Program-made: the position numbers and the translations under genes
NCBI RefSeq assembly: GCF_002873455.1
Contig: NZ_MCUN01000004.1
Span: 1-64,000, forward strand
DNA: 64,000 bases
Direction: 5' to 3'
Origin: Vibrio splendidus
Lineage (GTDB): Bacteria > Pseudomonadota > Gammaproteobacteria > Enterobacterales > Vibrionaceae
Shown: one piece after another, positions 18,832-28,434 of the stretch
Layout of the letters: each line of letters opens with the position of its first letter
How positions within the stretch are numbered: the stretch's first letter is position 1
The notes under the pieces: generated by a model
What the model saw: only the letters and a program-made list of their open reading frames with translations
Told to the model about the DNA's origin: nothing
Database searches by the model: none

Positions 18832-20274
18832 ATGAATTTTAAAGCGATTTTAGACAAGATAAAGCCAACGAATAATAAAGGTAGTTCTCAAGTTGTCCTA
18901 CTGGGCAATGACGCCATTTATATTTCATCGACAGAGCAAGAACATCAAGTAACCAGTATTCCTGTAGTTAACGGTGACTGGGAAAGCGCACTGAAGAAAT
19001 CGCTTAATAGTGAGGCGTTTACTAGCAACAGCTTGCAATTAATTGTTTGTGCTAACTACTACCAAACTTTCCAAATTGATAAACCGGATATTCCAGAGAG
19101 CGAATGGTCAGTTGCCCTGCCTTTTTTACTGAAAGACCTTGTTTCTGAAAGAGTGACAGAGATTACCGCTAGTGCGGTCGCGCTTCCGACGTCGAACAAG
19201 CTACAAGTGTATGTTTTGCCTAAAAAGCTGTTAGACAAACTTCTGAATATTACTCATTCAGCTCAGGTAGAACTCAGTGGTGTTGCTCCTGAAGATGAAA
19301 TCTGGGGTTACAGTGCTGGCGAATTGTCTAATTTCATCCTTTTACAACGCAGCGCCAATTCACACTTTAAGCTGGGTGCGTTTGTTGAAAATACCGTTTG
19401 CTTTCAAAGAACCATCCGCAGCGTTGTACCGCCTTTAACGGGGGTTGCATCGAGTGCTCTTCAGTTAGATGGTCTTGCCTTAGAACTCCAACGCTCGATT
19501 GATTACCTTTCTTCTCAAATTAAAGGTACTCAACTTCATCAGTTGAAAATCTGCTGTGATGAGGAAAATGAGGCTGAATTACAAGGTGTGTTAAACAACA
19601 CATTGAGTTCTACTGTTTCTCTATTAGTTGAGGGGGAGCGCGAAAACTCAGAAAGCTTATTGGTTAAGCTTGCGGCTGAAAAAACTGTTTTTAACGTCAA
19701 TCTTTACCCTGAACATCTCAAGCCTAAGAAAGAATATTTTACGCTGACGAATGTTGTTGCGAGCTGGGGGCTAGTTTGTGTGCTGCTGCTTGGTGGTTAC
19801 TTTGTGATGCAGTATCAAGTTTCCAATCTAGATAAAGCTCTAACAGCTTTGCAACATGAATCGAGTCAGCTTAACAAGCAAGTTAACCAATTGAATAGTA
19901 AGTTAACTCAGCATAAACCGTCTCCAGAGAAGGTAGCGGCTGTTGCGCGTCTCAAACGTGAGACTCAGGCTAAAAAAGAGGCGTTGAAGGCGGTCGGACA
20001 ATACGACGAATCTCAACAAGTCGGGTATTCTGGCGTCATGAATTCCTTAGCTAAATTAGGCCGAAATGACATCTCTCTTTCGCACATCTACATGACTCAC
20101 GATACTTTAGATCTTAGTGGCTTTGCTCGTAATGCAAATGTAGTTCCTAATTGGATTGGTCAGTTTAAAAGTGAGCTTAATTTAGTTGGACGTGCTTTTG
20201 AAAAACTAAAAATTGGTCGCAATGATCAGGACGTGGTGACGTTTGAGTTAAGTACTCGCAGGGAGAGCAAATAA
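18832..20274 (+). CDS. mshI: MSHA biogenesis protein MshI
   Basis: MshI is an inner-membrane assembly protein of the MSHA pilus, comparable to PilM/PilN or GspL. The 480 residues comprise a cytoplasmic N-terminal part of about 300 residues with an actin-like/GspL-like pattern, one membrane helix (about 307-323, WGLVCVLLLGGYFVMQYQ), a coiled coil (about 330-385 with heptads of Leu and Asn/Gln) and a periplasmic C-terminal domain. Its start is two bases after csrD, and its stop TAA shares a base with the mshJ ATG, so the genes are translationally coupled. Identity rests on locus order and design. Confidence 0.9.
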   Translation: MNFKAILDKIKPTNNKGSSQVVLLGNDAIYISSTEQEHQVTSIPVVNGDWESALKKSLNSEAFTSNSLQLIVCANYYQTFQIDKPDIPESEWSVALPFLLKDLVSERVTEITASAVALPTSNKLQVYVLPKKLLDKLLNITHSAQVELSGVAPEDEIWGYSAGELSNFILLQRSANSHFKLGAFVENTVCFQRTIRSVVPPLTGVASSALQLDGLALELQRSIDYLSSQIKGTQLHQLKICCDEENEAELQGVLNNTLSSTVSLLVEGERENSESLLVKLAAEKTVFNVNLYPEHLKPKKEYFTLTNVVASWGLVCVLLLGGYFVMQYQVSNLDKALTALQHESSQLNKQVNQLNSKLTQHKPSPEKVAAVARLKRETQAKKEALKAVGQYDESQQVGYSGVMNSLAKLGRNDISLSHIYMTHDTLDLSGFARNANVVPNWIGQFKSELNLVGRAFEKLKIGRNDQDVVTFELSTRRESK

Positions 20275-20921
20275 TGCAGCAATGGAACCAGCTCAGCGAT
20301 AAGTTTCTTGCATTAAGTCAGAGAGAGAAATGGCTACTTTTCGTGTGTGGTTTTATTGGCCTATCCATGTTGTTGTTCACCTTGTTGGTTGAGCCTGCGT
20401 ATCTCGATTTACAGGCTAAAAATGCTAAGGCGATGAATCTGACTCAGTCAAACCAGAGACAGCAAGGTGAGTTGCTCGTTCTTCAAGCGAAGTTAAACAA
20501 AGACCCAGACAAAGAGATTAATCGAGAGTACAAAAAACTGCTGGTGGAGAGCCAAGACCTGTCACTTCAGCTTTCCCAGATTGTCGATGGGCTGATCACG
20601 CCTTCTCAAATGTCTCAGCTATTGGAGAGCGTTCTTAATGCCGGAAACGGACTTAAGCTCGAATCGCTAGAGTCGTTAAAACCAGAAGCGATTTCGGATA
20701 ATCAAGAGACCAGTGAATACTCAGGCTACTTTCTTCACCCTGTAAGAATGGAATTGACCGGCAGTTACTTTGATATCTCAGCTTATCTACAAGCGCTTGA
20801 GTCTCTTCCTGTCAGTTATTACTGGCGCACATTTCAGTACTCAGTTGAAGAATATCCTAAAGCTCGACTGGTGTTCGAGGTTTACACGCTAGGCACTAGA
20901 CAGGAGTTTATCGGTGGTTAG
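20274..20921 (+). CDS. mshJ: MSHA biogenesis protein MshJ
   Basis: MshJ is the PilO/GspM-like component of the inner-membrane alignment complex. The 215 residues have a short cytoplasmic start, one membrane helix (about 21-41, LLFVCGFIGLSMLLFTLLV), a coiled-coil stretch (about 45-110) and a ferredoxin-like periplasmic end with the phrase LESLPVSYYWRTFQYSVEEYP. The ATG overlaps the mshI stop by one base, and its end overlaps mshK by eight bases, showing tight coupling. Confidence 0.9.
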   Translation: MQQWNQLSDKFLALSQREKWLLFVCGFIGLSMLLFTLLVEPAYLDLQAKNAKAMNLTQSNQRQQGELLVLQAKLNKDPDKEINREYKKLLVESQDLSLQLSQIVDGLITPSQMSQLLESVLNAGNGLKLESLESLKPEAISDNQETSEYSGYFLHPVRMELTGSYFDISAYLQALESLPVSYYWRTFQYSVEEYPKARLVFEVYTLGTRQEFIGG

Positions 20922-21246
20922 AACTCTTTTGATGTCATTACTTTTTATTAGCCAAGTGGCTTGGGCTGAACAGGATCCTACGGCGCCATTAGGTTGGTTG
21001 ACGCCACAACAAAAAACAACGTCAGCTAAAAAGGCGCCAACTCGTTACCGCTTACCTTCTCTAGAAAGCATTGTGTGCAAAGGCGATACACCTTGCTATG
21101 CCATTATGAATGGTCAGATTCTCGGTCAAGGAGAAACGATCAGAGGGTACCGAGTTAAGAACATAGATCCAGAATACGTCACTCTGCAGAGAAGCTCTAA
21201 GCAGTGGAAATTAGAGATGTTCTCTTTAGATGTTAAGAATAATTAA
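20914..21246 (+). CDS. mshK: MSHA biogenesis protein MshK
   Basis: MshK is a small PilP-like protein of 110 residues. It has an N-terminal signal peptide (LLMSLLFISQVAWA, cleavage probably after AWA near residue 18) followed by QDPTAPLGW, a pattern typical of MshK and PilP relatives, and a small beta-rich periplasmic domain. It probably links the inner-membrane complex to the secretin MshL encoded next. The GTG start has AGGAG seven bases upstream and lies inside the end of mshJ; ATG 20932 is a less likely alternative. Confidence 0.88.
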   Translation: MVRTLLMSLLFISQVAWAEQDPTAPLGWLTPQQKTTSAKKAPTRYRLPSLESIVCKGDTPCYAIMNGQILGQGETIRGYRVKNIDPEYVTLQRSSKQWKLEMFSLDVKNN

Positions 21247-21261
21247 GGTTAGAGTGAAGAC

Positions 21262-22899
21262 ATGCGTAAACTTGTAGTAGCAATCCTAGTGTCATCTTTA
21301 GTCGGCTGTTCGATGGGGCATCGAGATCCTGTTGAGATCAAAGAGTCTTTAAACGAATCGATTAATGAAGCGAATAGTAAAGCGCTTCGTGATCTCCCTT
21401 CGTCGGTACAAGATGACTTGATGCCTCAGCTTAATTCGGATGCCATGTCTCCGGGTATGGAAACGGTTAAGCGTTTTCGTATTCAAGCTAAAGGTGTTGA
21501 AGCGAGAACCTTTTTTGCTAGCTTAGTAAAAGGCACCGAATACAGCGCGGCTATTCACCCAAGCGTTGCCGGGAAGCTGACTTTAAACCTGACCGATGTG
21601 ACGTTAGACGAGGTACTGGCTGTCGCTCAGGATATGTATGGCTACGATATTGAGAAACGTGGCAAAGTGATCCAGATTTACCCTGCAGGTCTGCGCACGG
21701 TTACGATCCCGGTTGATTACTTACAAGTGAAGCGTTCAGGTCGCTCATTGACCACGATCACCACAGGCACTATCTCGAACTCAGACAACAATTCGTCAAG
21801 CTCATCAAGTTCAGACTCTAACTCGTCGAACTCATCTAATTCTTCTAACTCATCGAATGCGACATCGAACGGTGGTACAGAGATTGAAACGACCTCTGAA
21901 AGTGATTTCTGGCCACAGCTTGAAGCGGCCGTTGCTCACCTCATTGGTTCTGGTGACGGGCAGAGCGTTGTCGTGACCCCGCAAGCGAGTGTGATTACCG
22001 TGCGTGCTTACCCTGACGAAATTCGTGAGGTTCGAGAGTTCTTAGGCATCTCTCAAAAACGCCTGCAGCGTCAAGTGATCCTAGAAGCTAAAATCATGGA
22101 AGTGACCTTGAGTGATGGTTATCAGCAAGGTATCAGCTGGTCCAATTTATCGAAATCTATTGGCAGCGGTGGTGTGGTAATTGATCGTCCGGCAAGTACT
22201 TTACCGCCGTTAGATGCAATCAGCTCCTTGTTAGGCGGACAGACCAACGTAACGATTTCAGATGGCAGCTTTGAAGCAGTTTTGAGCTTTATGGATACTC
22301 AAGGCGACCTTAATGTTCTATCGAGCCCGCGAGTAACGGCAGCGAATAACCAGAAAGCGGTTATCAAAGTGGGAACCGATGAATATTACGTAACAGATTT
22401 ATCTAGCTCGGTCGGTAGTGGTGATAACGCGAATGTGGCTCCTGAAGTCGAACTCACCCCATTTTTCTCTGGTATATCTTTGGATGTAACTCCTCAGATA
22501 GATGATAAAGGCGGGGTATTCTTACATGTTCACCCTGCCGTTATTGAGGTTGAGGAAGAAGTGAAAGAGCTTAACCTTGGTTCAACGACGGGTTTGGTGC
22601 AGCTTCCTTTAGCGAAAAGCTCAATTCGAGAATCAGACTCAGTGATTCGTGCCAAAGATGGCGATGTGGTTGTGATTGGCGGGTTAATGAAATCCAACAC
22701 CACTGATGTTACCTCTAAAGTACCATTTCTCGGTGATATTCCAGCTTTAGGGCATTTGTTCCGTAATACCAATCAGTTAACGCAAAAAACGGAGCTTGTA
22801 ATCTTACTTAAGCCAACGATCGTGGGTGTGAATACTTGGCAAAATGAGTTAGAGCGTTCTCGAGATCTATTGCAGCAGTGGTTCCCTGATGAAGAGTAA
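21262..22899 (+). CDS. mshL: MSHA secretin MshL
   Basis: MshL forms the outer-membrane pore through which the pilus passes. The 545 residues begin with a lipoprotein signal (lipobox LVGC, Cys near residue 16), then an N0/STN-like domain (about 70-155), a low-complexity linker of nearly only Ser and Asn (about 175-205), and the secretin core (about 270-530) with VPFLGDIPALGHLFRN and ELVILLKPTIV near the end. The Ser-Asn linker is written with mixed TCA/TCT/TCG/AGC codons, so it is not a simple DNA repeat. mshM follows after 53 bp. Confidence 0.95.
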   Translation: MRKLVVAILVSSLVGCSMGHRDPVEIKESLNESINEANSKALRDLPSSVQDDLMPQLNSDAMSPGMETVKRFRIQAKGVEARTFFASLVKGTEYSAAIHPSVAGKLTLNLTDVTLDEVLAVAQDMYGYDIEKRGKVIQIYPAGLRTVTIPVDYLQVKRSGRSLTTITTGTISNSDNNSSSSSSSDSNSSNSSNSSNSSNATSNGGTEIETTSESDFWPQLEAAVAHLIGSGDGQSVVVTPQASVITVRAYPDEIREVREFLGISQKRLQRQVILEAKIMEVTLSDGYQQGISWSNLSKSIGSGGVVIDRPASTLPPLDAISSLLGGQTNVTISDGSFEAVLSFMDTQGDLNVLSSPRVTAANNQKAVIKVGTDEYYVTDLSSSVGSGDNANVAPEVELTPFFSGISLDVTPQIDDKGGVFLHVHPAVIEVEEEVKELNLGSTTGLVQLPLAKSSIRESDSVIRAKDGDVVVIGGLMKSNTTDVTSKVPFLGDIPALGHLFRNTNQLTQKTELVILLKPTIVGVNTWQNELERSRDLLQQWFPDEE

Positions 22900-22952
22900 T
22901 CGCTCACTTTCTCAATGTAGATTGGCAGCATCTAACTAAGCTAGGTCATCTT

Positions 22953-23792
22953 ATGTATCAAGCTCACTTTGGGTTTAAACAGCTGCCATTTACCTTAACG
23001 CCGAATACTGATTTCTTTTATGGTTTAGCGCCTCATTTCGAAGCGATTCAGACGGTGATCTCGGCGTTAGAAATGGGCGAAGGCGTGATTAAGGTCACCG
23101 GAGAGGTGGGTACTGGAAAAACCATGGTTTGTCGGATGTTGGTCAATCATCTAAATGATTGTACTGCTCTTATTTACCTACCAAACCCTGTGCTCTCTGG
23201 TGCTGACTTACGCCAAGCCGTCGCTAAAGAACTGGGTTTGACTATCGATAATGAAGCAACCTTAGTTGATAACATTCAGCATAAGCTCATTGAGTTACAC
23301 AACTCAGGTTTAAGAGTGGTAGCTATTCTTGATGAGGCTCAAGCTCTATCGGATGAAGCTCTCGAAACATTAAGGTTGTTCGGTAACCTTGAAACTGAAG
23401 ATAAAAAACTGCTGCAAATTGTTTTATTAGGGCAGCCTGAGTTGGATGCTCGATTAGAGGCTTATCACCTTAGGCAGTTTCGTCAAAGAATTACGTTTAG
23501 TTCAACACTGAGGCCGCTGACTCTCGATGAAACGGTGGCGTATATTGATAATCGGATTGCTAAATCGGGTGGTAATTCTGAATTGTTCAGTTTGAATCAA
23601 AAAAAGGCGATTTGTCGCTCATCGCTAGGTATTCCAAGATTGATAAATCAACTATGCCACAAGGCTCTTTTGCTCTCGTTCAGTGAAGATAAGAAACGTA
23701 TCGATAACCAGCACCTGTTTTCAGCCATGCATGAAACTTACGATGTATGTAAGCCTAAATTTAAAACGCCAATACTGTGGGGTTGGAATTAA
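22953..23792 (+). CDS. mshM: MSHA ATPase-like protein MshM (ExeA family)
   Basis: MshM is an AAA ATPase similar to ExeA/GspA, which helps insert or localise the secretin. The 279 residues contain the family start HFGFKQLPFTLTPNTDFFY, Walker A GEVGTGKT near residue 50, Walker B VVAILDEAQ near 128, and GQPELDARL as sensor region. Unlike ExeA there is no membrane helix or peptidoglycan-binding C-terminal domain; it ends soon after the helical lid. The stop codon is two bases before the mshN ATG. Confidence 0.93.
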   Translation: MYQAHFGFKQLPFTLTPNTDFFYGLAPHFEAIQTVISALEMGEGVIKVTGEVGTGKTMVCRMLVNHLNDCTALIYLPNPVLSGADLRQAVAKELGLTIDNEATLVDNIQHKLIELHNSGLRVVAILDEAQALSDEALETLRLFGNLETEDKKLLQIVLLGQPELDARLEAYHLRQFRQRITFSSTLRPLTLDETVAYIDNRIAKSGGNSELFSLNQKKAICRSSLGIPRLINQLCHKALLLSFSEDKKRIDNQHLFSAMHETYDVCKPKFKTPILWGWN

Positions 23793-23794
23793 CT

Positions 23795-24946
23795 ATGAGC
23801 GTCATTAATAACGCCTTGTCTGAATTAGCAAAGAAAAAATCAGCGACTTCGATAGAAGCGGCAGTGGTGCCTAAAGTAAAAACACGCTCCCCATTGGTTT
23901 GGGTTGTCGCAGGATTCACTTTGAGCTTAGCTATGGGCGGGTGGGCAATATCACAAGGCCCTGCCGTTGAACACTCAATCTCAACTCGAGATACACAAGT
24001 TCAGGTTTCTGTCGTAGAGAGTTCGAGAGAAATGCAGGATGTTGTTACTCAAACTCTCTCATCGCCAACCAAGAAATTAGTTACGCTAGATGTAACGCCC
24101 CGCTCGGCAGAAAGCACTGTGGCGGCAAATAGTGTTCAAGCTAAGTCAACGAAAGCGTCTAGTACTCCTAAAGTGATAAAACCCCACGTTGCGTCTAAAC
24201 CGTTAAGTGCGCCAAAAACGACTAAGACTGAAGTTCCCCAACCGATTTACGTTGCTAGCGTGGCAAAGAAAGATCTGGTCCCTATCTCTAATGAAATAGA
24301 ATCTTCTGACAGCTCAGCAAATAGCGAAATGTTGATTGAACAGGTAGAGCTAACGCCTGAGCAATTATCGGAGAATGCACAAGGGCGAGCTCAGAAAGCG
24401 CTTGATGCGAACGATCTTACTGGTGCGTTGAAAGGCTATACCGAAGCTCTACGCTATACGCCACGAAATGAAGATGTCCGTCAGAAACTCGCAATTCTCT
24501 ATTTTGGTAAGGGCGATACTCGTAAAGCCTATGAGCTTTATCAATCAGGTATCAAACTTAATACCAATAGTGAAAAGCTGCGCCTAGGTTTATCAAAACT
24601 GCTAGTCAAAGCAAATCAAGCAGAAGCCGCTTTGAGTCCATTAGTACACTTACCGCCAAGTCCAACCAAGGATTATTTGGCAATGCGTGCGGCATTAAGT
24701 CAAAAATCTCAGCAAGAAGACATCGCGCTCGAGAGTTACCAAAAGTTAGTCGAGGTTGATTCAGACAATGCTCGCTGGTGGCTTGGTCTTGCGATTCAAC
24801 AAGAGCGTCAGCTTGATTTCTCTGCTGCAAAAGAGTCATACCAAGGTGCCTTAACCAGAGTTGGAATTTCATCTCAATCGCAAAACTTTGTGCGTGACCG
24901 CTTAAAAATAATCAAAGCTTTAGAGGAGAGTGGCGATGCAAATTAG
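23795..24946 (+). CDS. mshN: MSHA biogenesis TPR protein MshN
   Basis: MshN is a bitopic protein of 383 residues. A short cytoplasmic start (MSVINNALSELAKKK) leads to one membrane helix (about 37-52), a Ser/Thr/Lys/Pro-rich periplasmic spacer (about 60-195), and TPR repeats (about 205-375, for example AQKALDANDLTGALKGYTEAL and KAYELYQSGIKLN). The start/helix layout resembles GspB partners of ExeA, matching its place beside mshM. ATG 23795 was chosen because an upstream in-frame ATG (23777) lies inside mshM and adds only six residues. It overlaps mshE by 11 bases. Confidence 0.9.
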   Translation: MSVINNALSELAKKKSATSIEAAVVPKVKTRSPLVWVVAGFTLSLAMGGWAISQGPAVEHSISTRDTQVQVSVVESSREMQDVVTQTLSSPTKKLVTLDVTPRSAESTVAANSVQAKSTKASSTPKVIKPHVASKPLSAPKTTKTEVPQPIYVASVAKKDLVPISNEIESSDSSANSEMLIEQVELTPEQLSENAQGRAQKALDANDLTGALKGYTEALRYTPRNEDVRQKLAILYFGKGDTRKAYELYQSGIKLNTNSEKLRLGLSKLLVKANQAEAALSPLVHLPPSPTKDYLAMRAALSQKSQQEDIALESYQKLVEVDSDNARWWLGLAIQQERQLDFSAAKESYQGALTRVGISSQSQNFVRDRLKIIKALEESGDAN

Positions 24947-26660
24947 ATTAAGAAAAAGGCTAGGTGATTTGCTCGTCGAAGAGGGAATCATTACTGAGGC
25001 CCAAGTTGAACAAGCTCTTGCTGCTCAAAAAAGTACCGGTCGTAAGCTAGGTGATGCGCTGATTGAGCTTGGTTTCTTGTCAGAACAACAGATGTTGAGT
25101 TTCTTGTCTCAGCAACTCGCTATTCCTCTCATTGATTTAAGTCGAGCCGTTGTTGATGTTGAGGCGGTGCAGCTTTTACCTGAAGTACATGCTCGTCGCC
25201 TTCGTGCATTGGTGATTGGACGACAAGGCGATACGTTACGTGTCGCCATGAGTGATCCTGCGGATTTGTTTGCTCAGGAATCTTTGCTTGGGCAATTGGG
25301 TGACTACGCGCTTGAATTCGTTGTCGCTCAAGAAAGACAATTAGTGGATGGCTTTGATCGCTATTACCGTCGAACCAAAGAAATTGCTTCTTTCGCCGAG
25401 CAGCTTCATGCAGAACACCAAGTCAATGATGCCTTTGATTTTGATATTGCTGGTGAAGACAGTGACGAAGTTACGGTCGTTAAGCTGATAAATTCGCTAT
25501 TTGAAGATGCAATCCAAGTCGGTGCATCTGATATTCATATTGAGCCAGATTCAAACGTATTGCGTCTTCGTCAGCGTATTGATGGCGTGCTGCATGAAAC
25601 ACTGCTGAATGAAGTGAATATTGCCTCTGCACTTGTACTGCGTTTGAAGCTGATGGCAAATCTTGATATCTCAGAGAAACGTCTTCCTCAAGATGGTCGT
25701 TTTAACATTCGAGCCAAAGGTCAGTCTGTTGATATTCGTATGTCGACTATGCCAGTGCAGCACGGTGAGTCCGTGGTTATGCGTCTTCTCAACCAATCAG
25801 CCGGCCTGCGTAAATTGGAAGCATCAGGTATACCAAGTGATTTGTTGGTTCGACTTCGTCAACAGTTACGCCGCCCACATGGCATGATCTTAGTTACTGG
25901 TCCTACAGGTTCAGGTAAAACAACCACCCTTTATGGTGCGTTAAGCGAATTAAACGAGCCGGGCAAAAAGATAATTACCGCGGAAGATCCGGTGGAATAC
26001 CGTCTTCCTCGTGTGAACCAAGTTCAGGTAAACCCTAAGATCAATCTCGACTTCTCTACTATCCTCAGAACTTTTCTTCGTCAGGATCCCGATATCATCC
26101 TTATTGGTGAGATGCGTGACCACGAAACCGTTGAGATTGGTTTGAGAGCCGCACTGACTGGTCACTTAGTTTTAAGTACGTTGCATACCAATGATGCAGT
26201 AGACAGTGCGCTACGTATGATGGATATGGGCGCCCCAGGCTATTTGGTCGCGAGTGCAGTTCGAGCGGTAGTGGCACAGCGATTGGTTCGCAAAGTGTGT
26301 ACTGATTGTAAGGTTGAGGATGAATTGGATGAACCTCGTAAGCAGTGGTTGAGCGTACGTTTCCCAAATCAAGTAGCTGTACCGTTTATGAAAGGTCGTG
26401 GTTGCCAAAACTGTAATTTAACCGGTTATCGCGGGCGTATTGGTGTATTTGAAATGTTGGAGCTAGAGCAAGACATGATGGATGCACTCAGAGCGAATGA
26501 TGCGGTTGGCTTTGCTCAAACGGCAAGGCGGTCTAAAAACTACAAACCGTTGTTGGCTTCTGCGATGGAGCTAGCATTGCAAGGTGTCGTGAGCCTCGAT
26601 GAGATCATGCACCTTGGTGAAGGCGATGCTTCCGGTGCTACTGACCCAATTTATCTGTAG
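24936..26660 (+). CDS. mshE: MSHA pilus extension ATPase MshE
   Basis: MshE powers pilus extension as a hexameric GspE/PilB-type ATPase. The 574 residues start with two MshEN motifs, RLGDLLVEEGIITEAQVEQA (from residue 8) and KLGDALIELGFLSEQQMLSF (about 38-60), the signature c-di-GMP-binding module first defined in this protein. Then come an N2-like domain and the ATPase core with Walker A GPTGSGKTT (about 322), Walker B ILIGEMRD, His box TGHLVLSTLHTNDA and zinc cysteines CTDC...CQNC (about 453-494). ATG 24936 has AGGAG seven bases upstream and is preferred over GTG 24930. c-di-GMP binding is expected to drive pilus extension. Confidence 0.97.
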   Translation: MQIRLRKRLGDLLVEEGIITEAQVEQALAAQKSTGRKLGDALIELGFLSEQQMLSFLSQQLAIPLIDLSRAVVDVEAVQLLPEVHARRLRALVIGRQGDTLRVAMSDPADLFAQESLLGQLGDYALEFVVAQERQLVDGFDRYYRRTKEIASFAEQLHAEHQVNDAFDFDIAGEDSDEVTVVKLINSLFEDAIQVGASDIHIEPDSNVLRLRQRIDGVLHETLLNEVNIASALVLRLKLMANLDISEKRLPQDGRFNIRAKGQSVDIRMSTMPVQHGESVVMRLLNQSAGLRKLEASGIPSDLLVRLRQQLRRPHGMILVTGPTGSGKTTTLYGALSELNEPGKKIITAEDPVEYRLPRVNQVQVNPKINLDFSTILRTFLRQDPDIILIGEMRDHETVEIGLRAALTGHLVLSTLHTNDAVDSALRMMDMGAPGYLVASAVRAVVAQRLVRKVCTDCKVEDELDEPRKQWLSVRFPNQVAVPFMKGRGCQNCNLTGYRGRIGVFEMLELEQDMMDALRANDAVGFAQTARRSKNYKPLLASAMELALQGVVSLDEIMHLGEGDASGATDPIYL

Positions 26661-26672
26661 GGGTAGAGTGAT

Positions 26673-27896
26673 ATGCCAACGTATCGTTATGTAGGTCGCA
26701 GTTCTGATGGCAGCCAGGTTACGGGTCAATTAGATGCGAATAACGAAGATCTTGCTGCAGAAAGTTTGATGAGTAAGGGGATTATTCCCACCTCAATCAA
26801 GCTTGGTAAAAGTGGTGGTTCAGTCTTGGATATGGATGTATCGAGCCTGTTTTCACCGAATGTGCCTCTTGAAGTCTTGGTTCTATTTTGTCGACAGTTA
26901 TACAGTCTAACCAAAGCGGGTGTTCCATTACTGAGGTCGATGAAAGGCCTAACCCAAAATTGTGAAAACAAACAGCTGAAAGCAGCGCTAGAAGAAGTGG
27001 TTGCTGAGCTAACTAATGGTCGTGGGTTATCGGCATCAATGCAGATGCACCCAAAAGTGTTTAGTCCGTTATTTGTCTCGATGATCGGGGTTGGTGAAAA
27101 TACCGGTCGTTTAGATCAAGCTTTGCTGCAATTAGCTGGATATTACGAACAAGAGGTCGAAACTCGTAAGCGAATCAAGACCGCGATGCGTTATCCAACG
27201 TTTGTTATCGCCTTTATAACCGTTGCTATGTTTGTCTTGAATACACAAGTGATACCTCAGTTCTCTAGCATGTTCGCACGTTTTGGCGTCGACCTACCGC
27301 TACCCACTCGTATTTTGATTGGTATGTCGGAGTTCTTTGTTAATTACTGGGGCTTAATGCTTGGCGTGATTTTTGGTCTTATCTTTGCTTTTAAAGCATG
27401 GGTGAAAACAGATGACGGTCTAGAAAAGTGGGATAGGTTACGCTTAAAAATACCAGTGATTGGTGGGGTAGTGAATCGAGCACTACTTTCGCGTTTCTCT
27501 CGTACTTTCGCATTGATGTTGAAAGCGGGAGTGCCATTGAATCAGTCATTAGCGTTATCGGCTGAGGCGTTAGATAACCGCTTTTTAGAACTGCGAGTTC
27601 AGGCTATGAAAGCGGCAATAGAAGCGGGTAGTACGGTTTCATCTACCGCGATCAACAGCGAAATTTTCACACCATTGGTGATACAAATGATTTCGGTGGG
27701 TGAAGAAACAGGTCGTATTGATGAGCTGTTACTTGAGGTGTCAGATTTTTATGATCGAGAAGTCGATTATGACTTAAAGACCTTGACGGCAAGGATCGAA
27801 CCTATTCTATTGGTGGTTGTGGCTGGTATGGTGCTGATCTTAGCTCTGGGTATTTTCCTACCGATGTGGGGAATGCTGGATGCAATCAAAGGCTAG
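26673..27896 (+). CDS. mshG: MSHA inner-membrane platform protein MshG
   Basis: MshG is the GspF/PilC-type polytopic platform protein that couples the ATPase to pilin assembly. The 407 residues carry two GspF domains (about 67-190 and 270-395), each with the pattern FCRQLYSLTKAGVPLLRSMK and FSRTFALMLKAGVPLNQSLA, plus three membrane helices (about 170-190, 222-245, 375-398). Length and layout are typical. The ATG is 12 bases after the mshE stop; mshF starts three bases after mshG ends. Confidence 0.96.
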   Translation: MPTYRYVGRSSDGSQVTGQLDANNEDLAAESLMSKGIIPTSIKLGKSGGSVLDMDVSSLFSPNVPLEVLVLFCRQLYSLTKAGVPLLRSMKGLTQNCENKQLKAALEEVVAELTNGRGLSASMQMHPKVFSPLFVSMIGVGENTGRLDQALLQLAGYYEQEVETRKRIKTAMRYPTFVIAFITVAMFVLNTQVIPQFSSMFARFGVDLPLPTRILIGMSEFFVNYWGLMLGVIFGLIFAFKAWVKTDDGLEKWDRLRLKIPVIGGVVNRALLSRFSRTFALMLKAGVPLNQSLALSAEALDNRFLELRVQAMKAAIEAGSTVSSTAINSEIFTPLVIQMISVGEETGRIDELLLEVSDFYDREVDYDLKTLTARIEPILLVVVAGMVLILALGIFLPMWGMLDAIKG

Positions 27897-27899
27897 GGA

Positions 27900-28355
27900 A
27901 TGCTAAATAACCTACAACGCTCACGTTTTGTTATTTGGAGTGTCGTTATTCTTTTTCTTATTGTGGGAGTGCTCTCTGCCTTTAAGACGGTAGAAGAAGA
28001 AGCGACTAACACGGCATTGATTGTCGCGAGTAAGCGAATTTTAGAGCAAGCAAACCTGTTCAAACAGAAGTATCTGTTATCGGGCGCTGAGCAAGGCAAT
28101 GACACGGAACATCCTAAACGTTATAGCCGAACAGGCTGGGTGATGCCGATTCGAGGAGATGAGCGAGACTGCAATTATTGGCTAGATCAATTGTATCCTC
28201 AAGGGAGCATTTTTGGGCTCAGCTATCCAGGTGTTGAAGATAAAAGTGATAACATACAGTTTCATTGCAGTTATCATTATAGTGATAAGTATCAGATAGA
28301 TATATTAATCAAGAAAGAGCGGTTTAGTGTGAAAGCCAATATTTTGGCTTTGTGA
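27900..28355 (+). CDS. mshF: MSHA biogenesis protein MshF
   Basis: A 151-residue protein with one N-terminal membrane helix (about 10-28, FVIWSVVILFLIVGVLSAF) and a periplasmic domain containing RGDERDCNYWLDQLYP and two cysteines. There is no prepilin cleavage site, so it is not a class III pilin, although its helix position is similar. Function in the MSHA system is not established; the name follows locus order between mshG and mshB. It is the last gene of the assembly operon; a promoter region follows. Confidence 0.85.
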   Translation: MLNNLQRSRFVIWSVVILFLIVGVLSAFKTVEEEATNTALIVASKRILEQANLFKQKYLLSGAEQGNDTEHPKRYSRTGWVMPIRGDERDCNYWLDQLYPQGSIFGLSYPGVEDKSDNIQFHCSYHYSDKYQIDILIKKERFSVKANILAL

Positions 28356-28360
28356 AAATA

Positions 28361-28403
28361 TTGACAGTTTTTGTATGGTTTTATACGAGCGTGAATGTAT
28401 AAT
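28361..28403 (+). promoter_or_regulatory. Candidate promoter of the MSHA pilin operon
   Basis: The gap between mshF and mshB holds TTGACA (28361-28366) and a perfect TATAAT (28398-28403). They are 31 bp apart, too far for one promoter; TTGACA has TACGAG 17 bp downstream as a weak -10, and TATAAT has no good -35. In V. cholerae the pilin genes are reported as a separate operon from the assembly genes, which fits a promoter here. Confidence 0.45.
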
Positions 28404-28434
28404 GCGCGTTAATAATTAGATGAGTAGGTAGAAA

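Noticed and set aside
21781..21870. Possible microsatellite in the Ser/Asn linker of mshL
   Set aside because: Serine codons are mixed (TCA, TCT, TCG, AGC) and the period is irregular, so it is a low-complexity protein linker rather than a clean DNA repeat.
27900..28355. MshF as an additional prepilin
   Set aside because: Its N-terminal helix is pilin-like in position, but there is no Gly before the helix and no Glu5, so there is no cleavage site.
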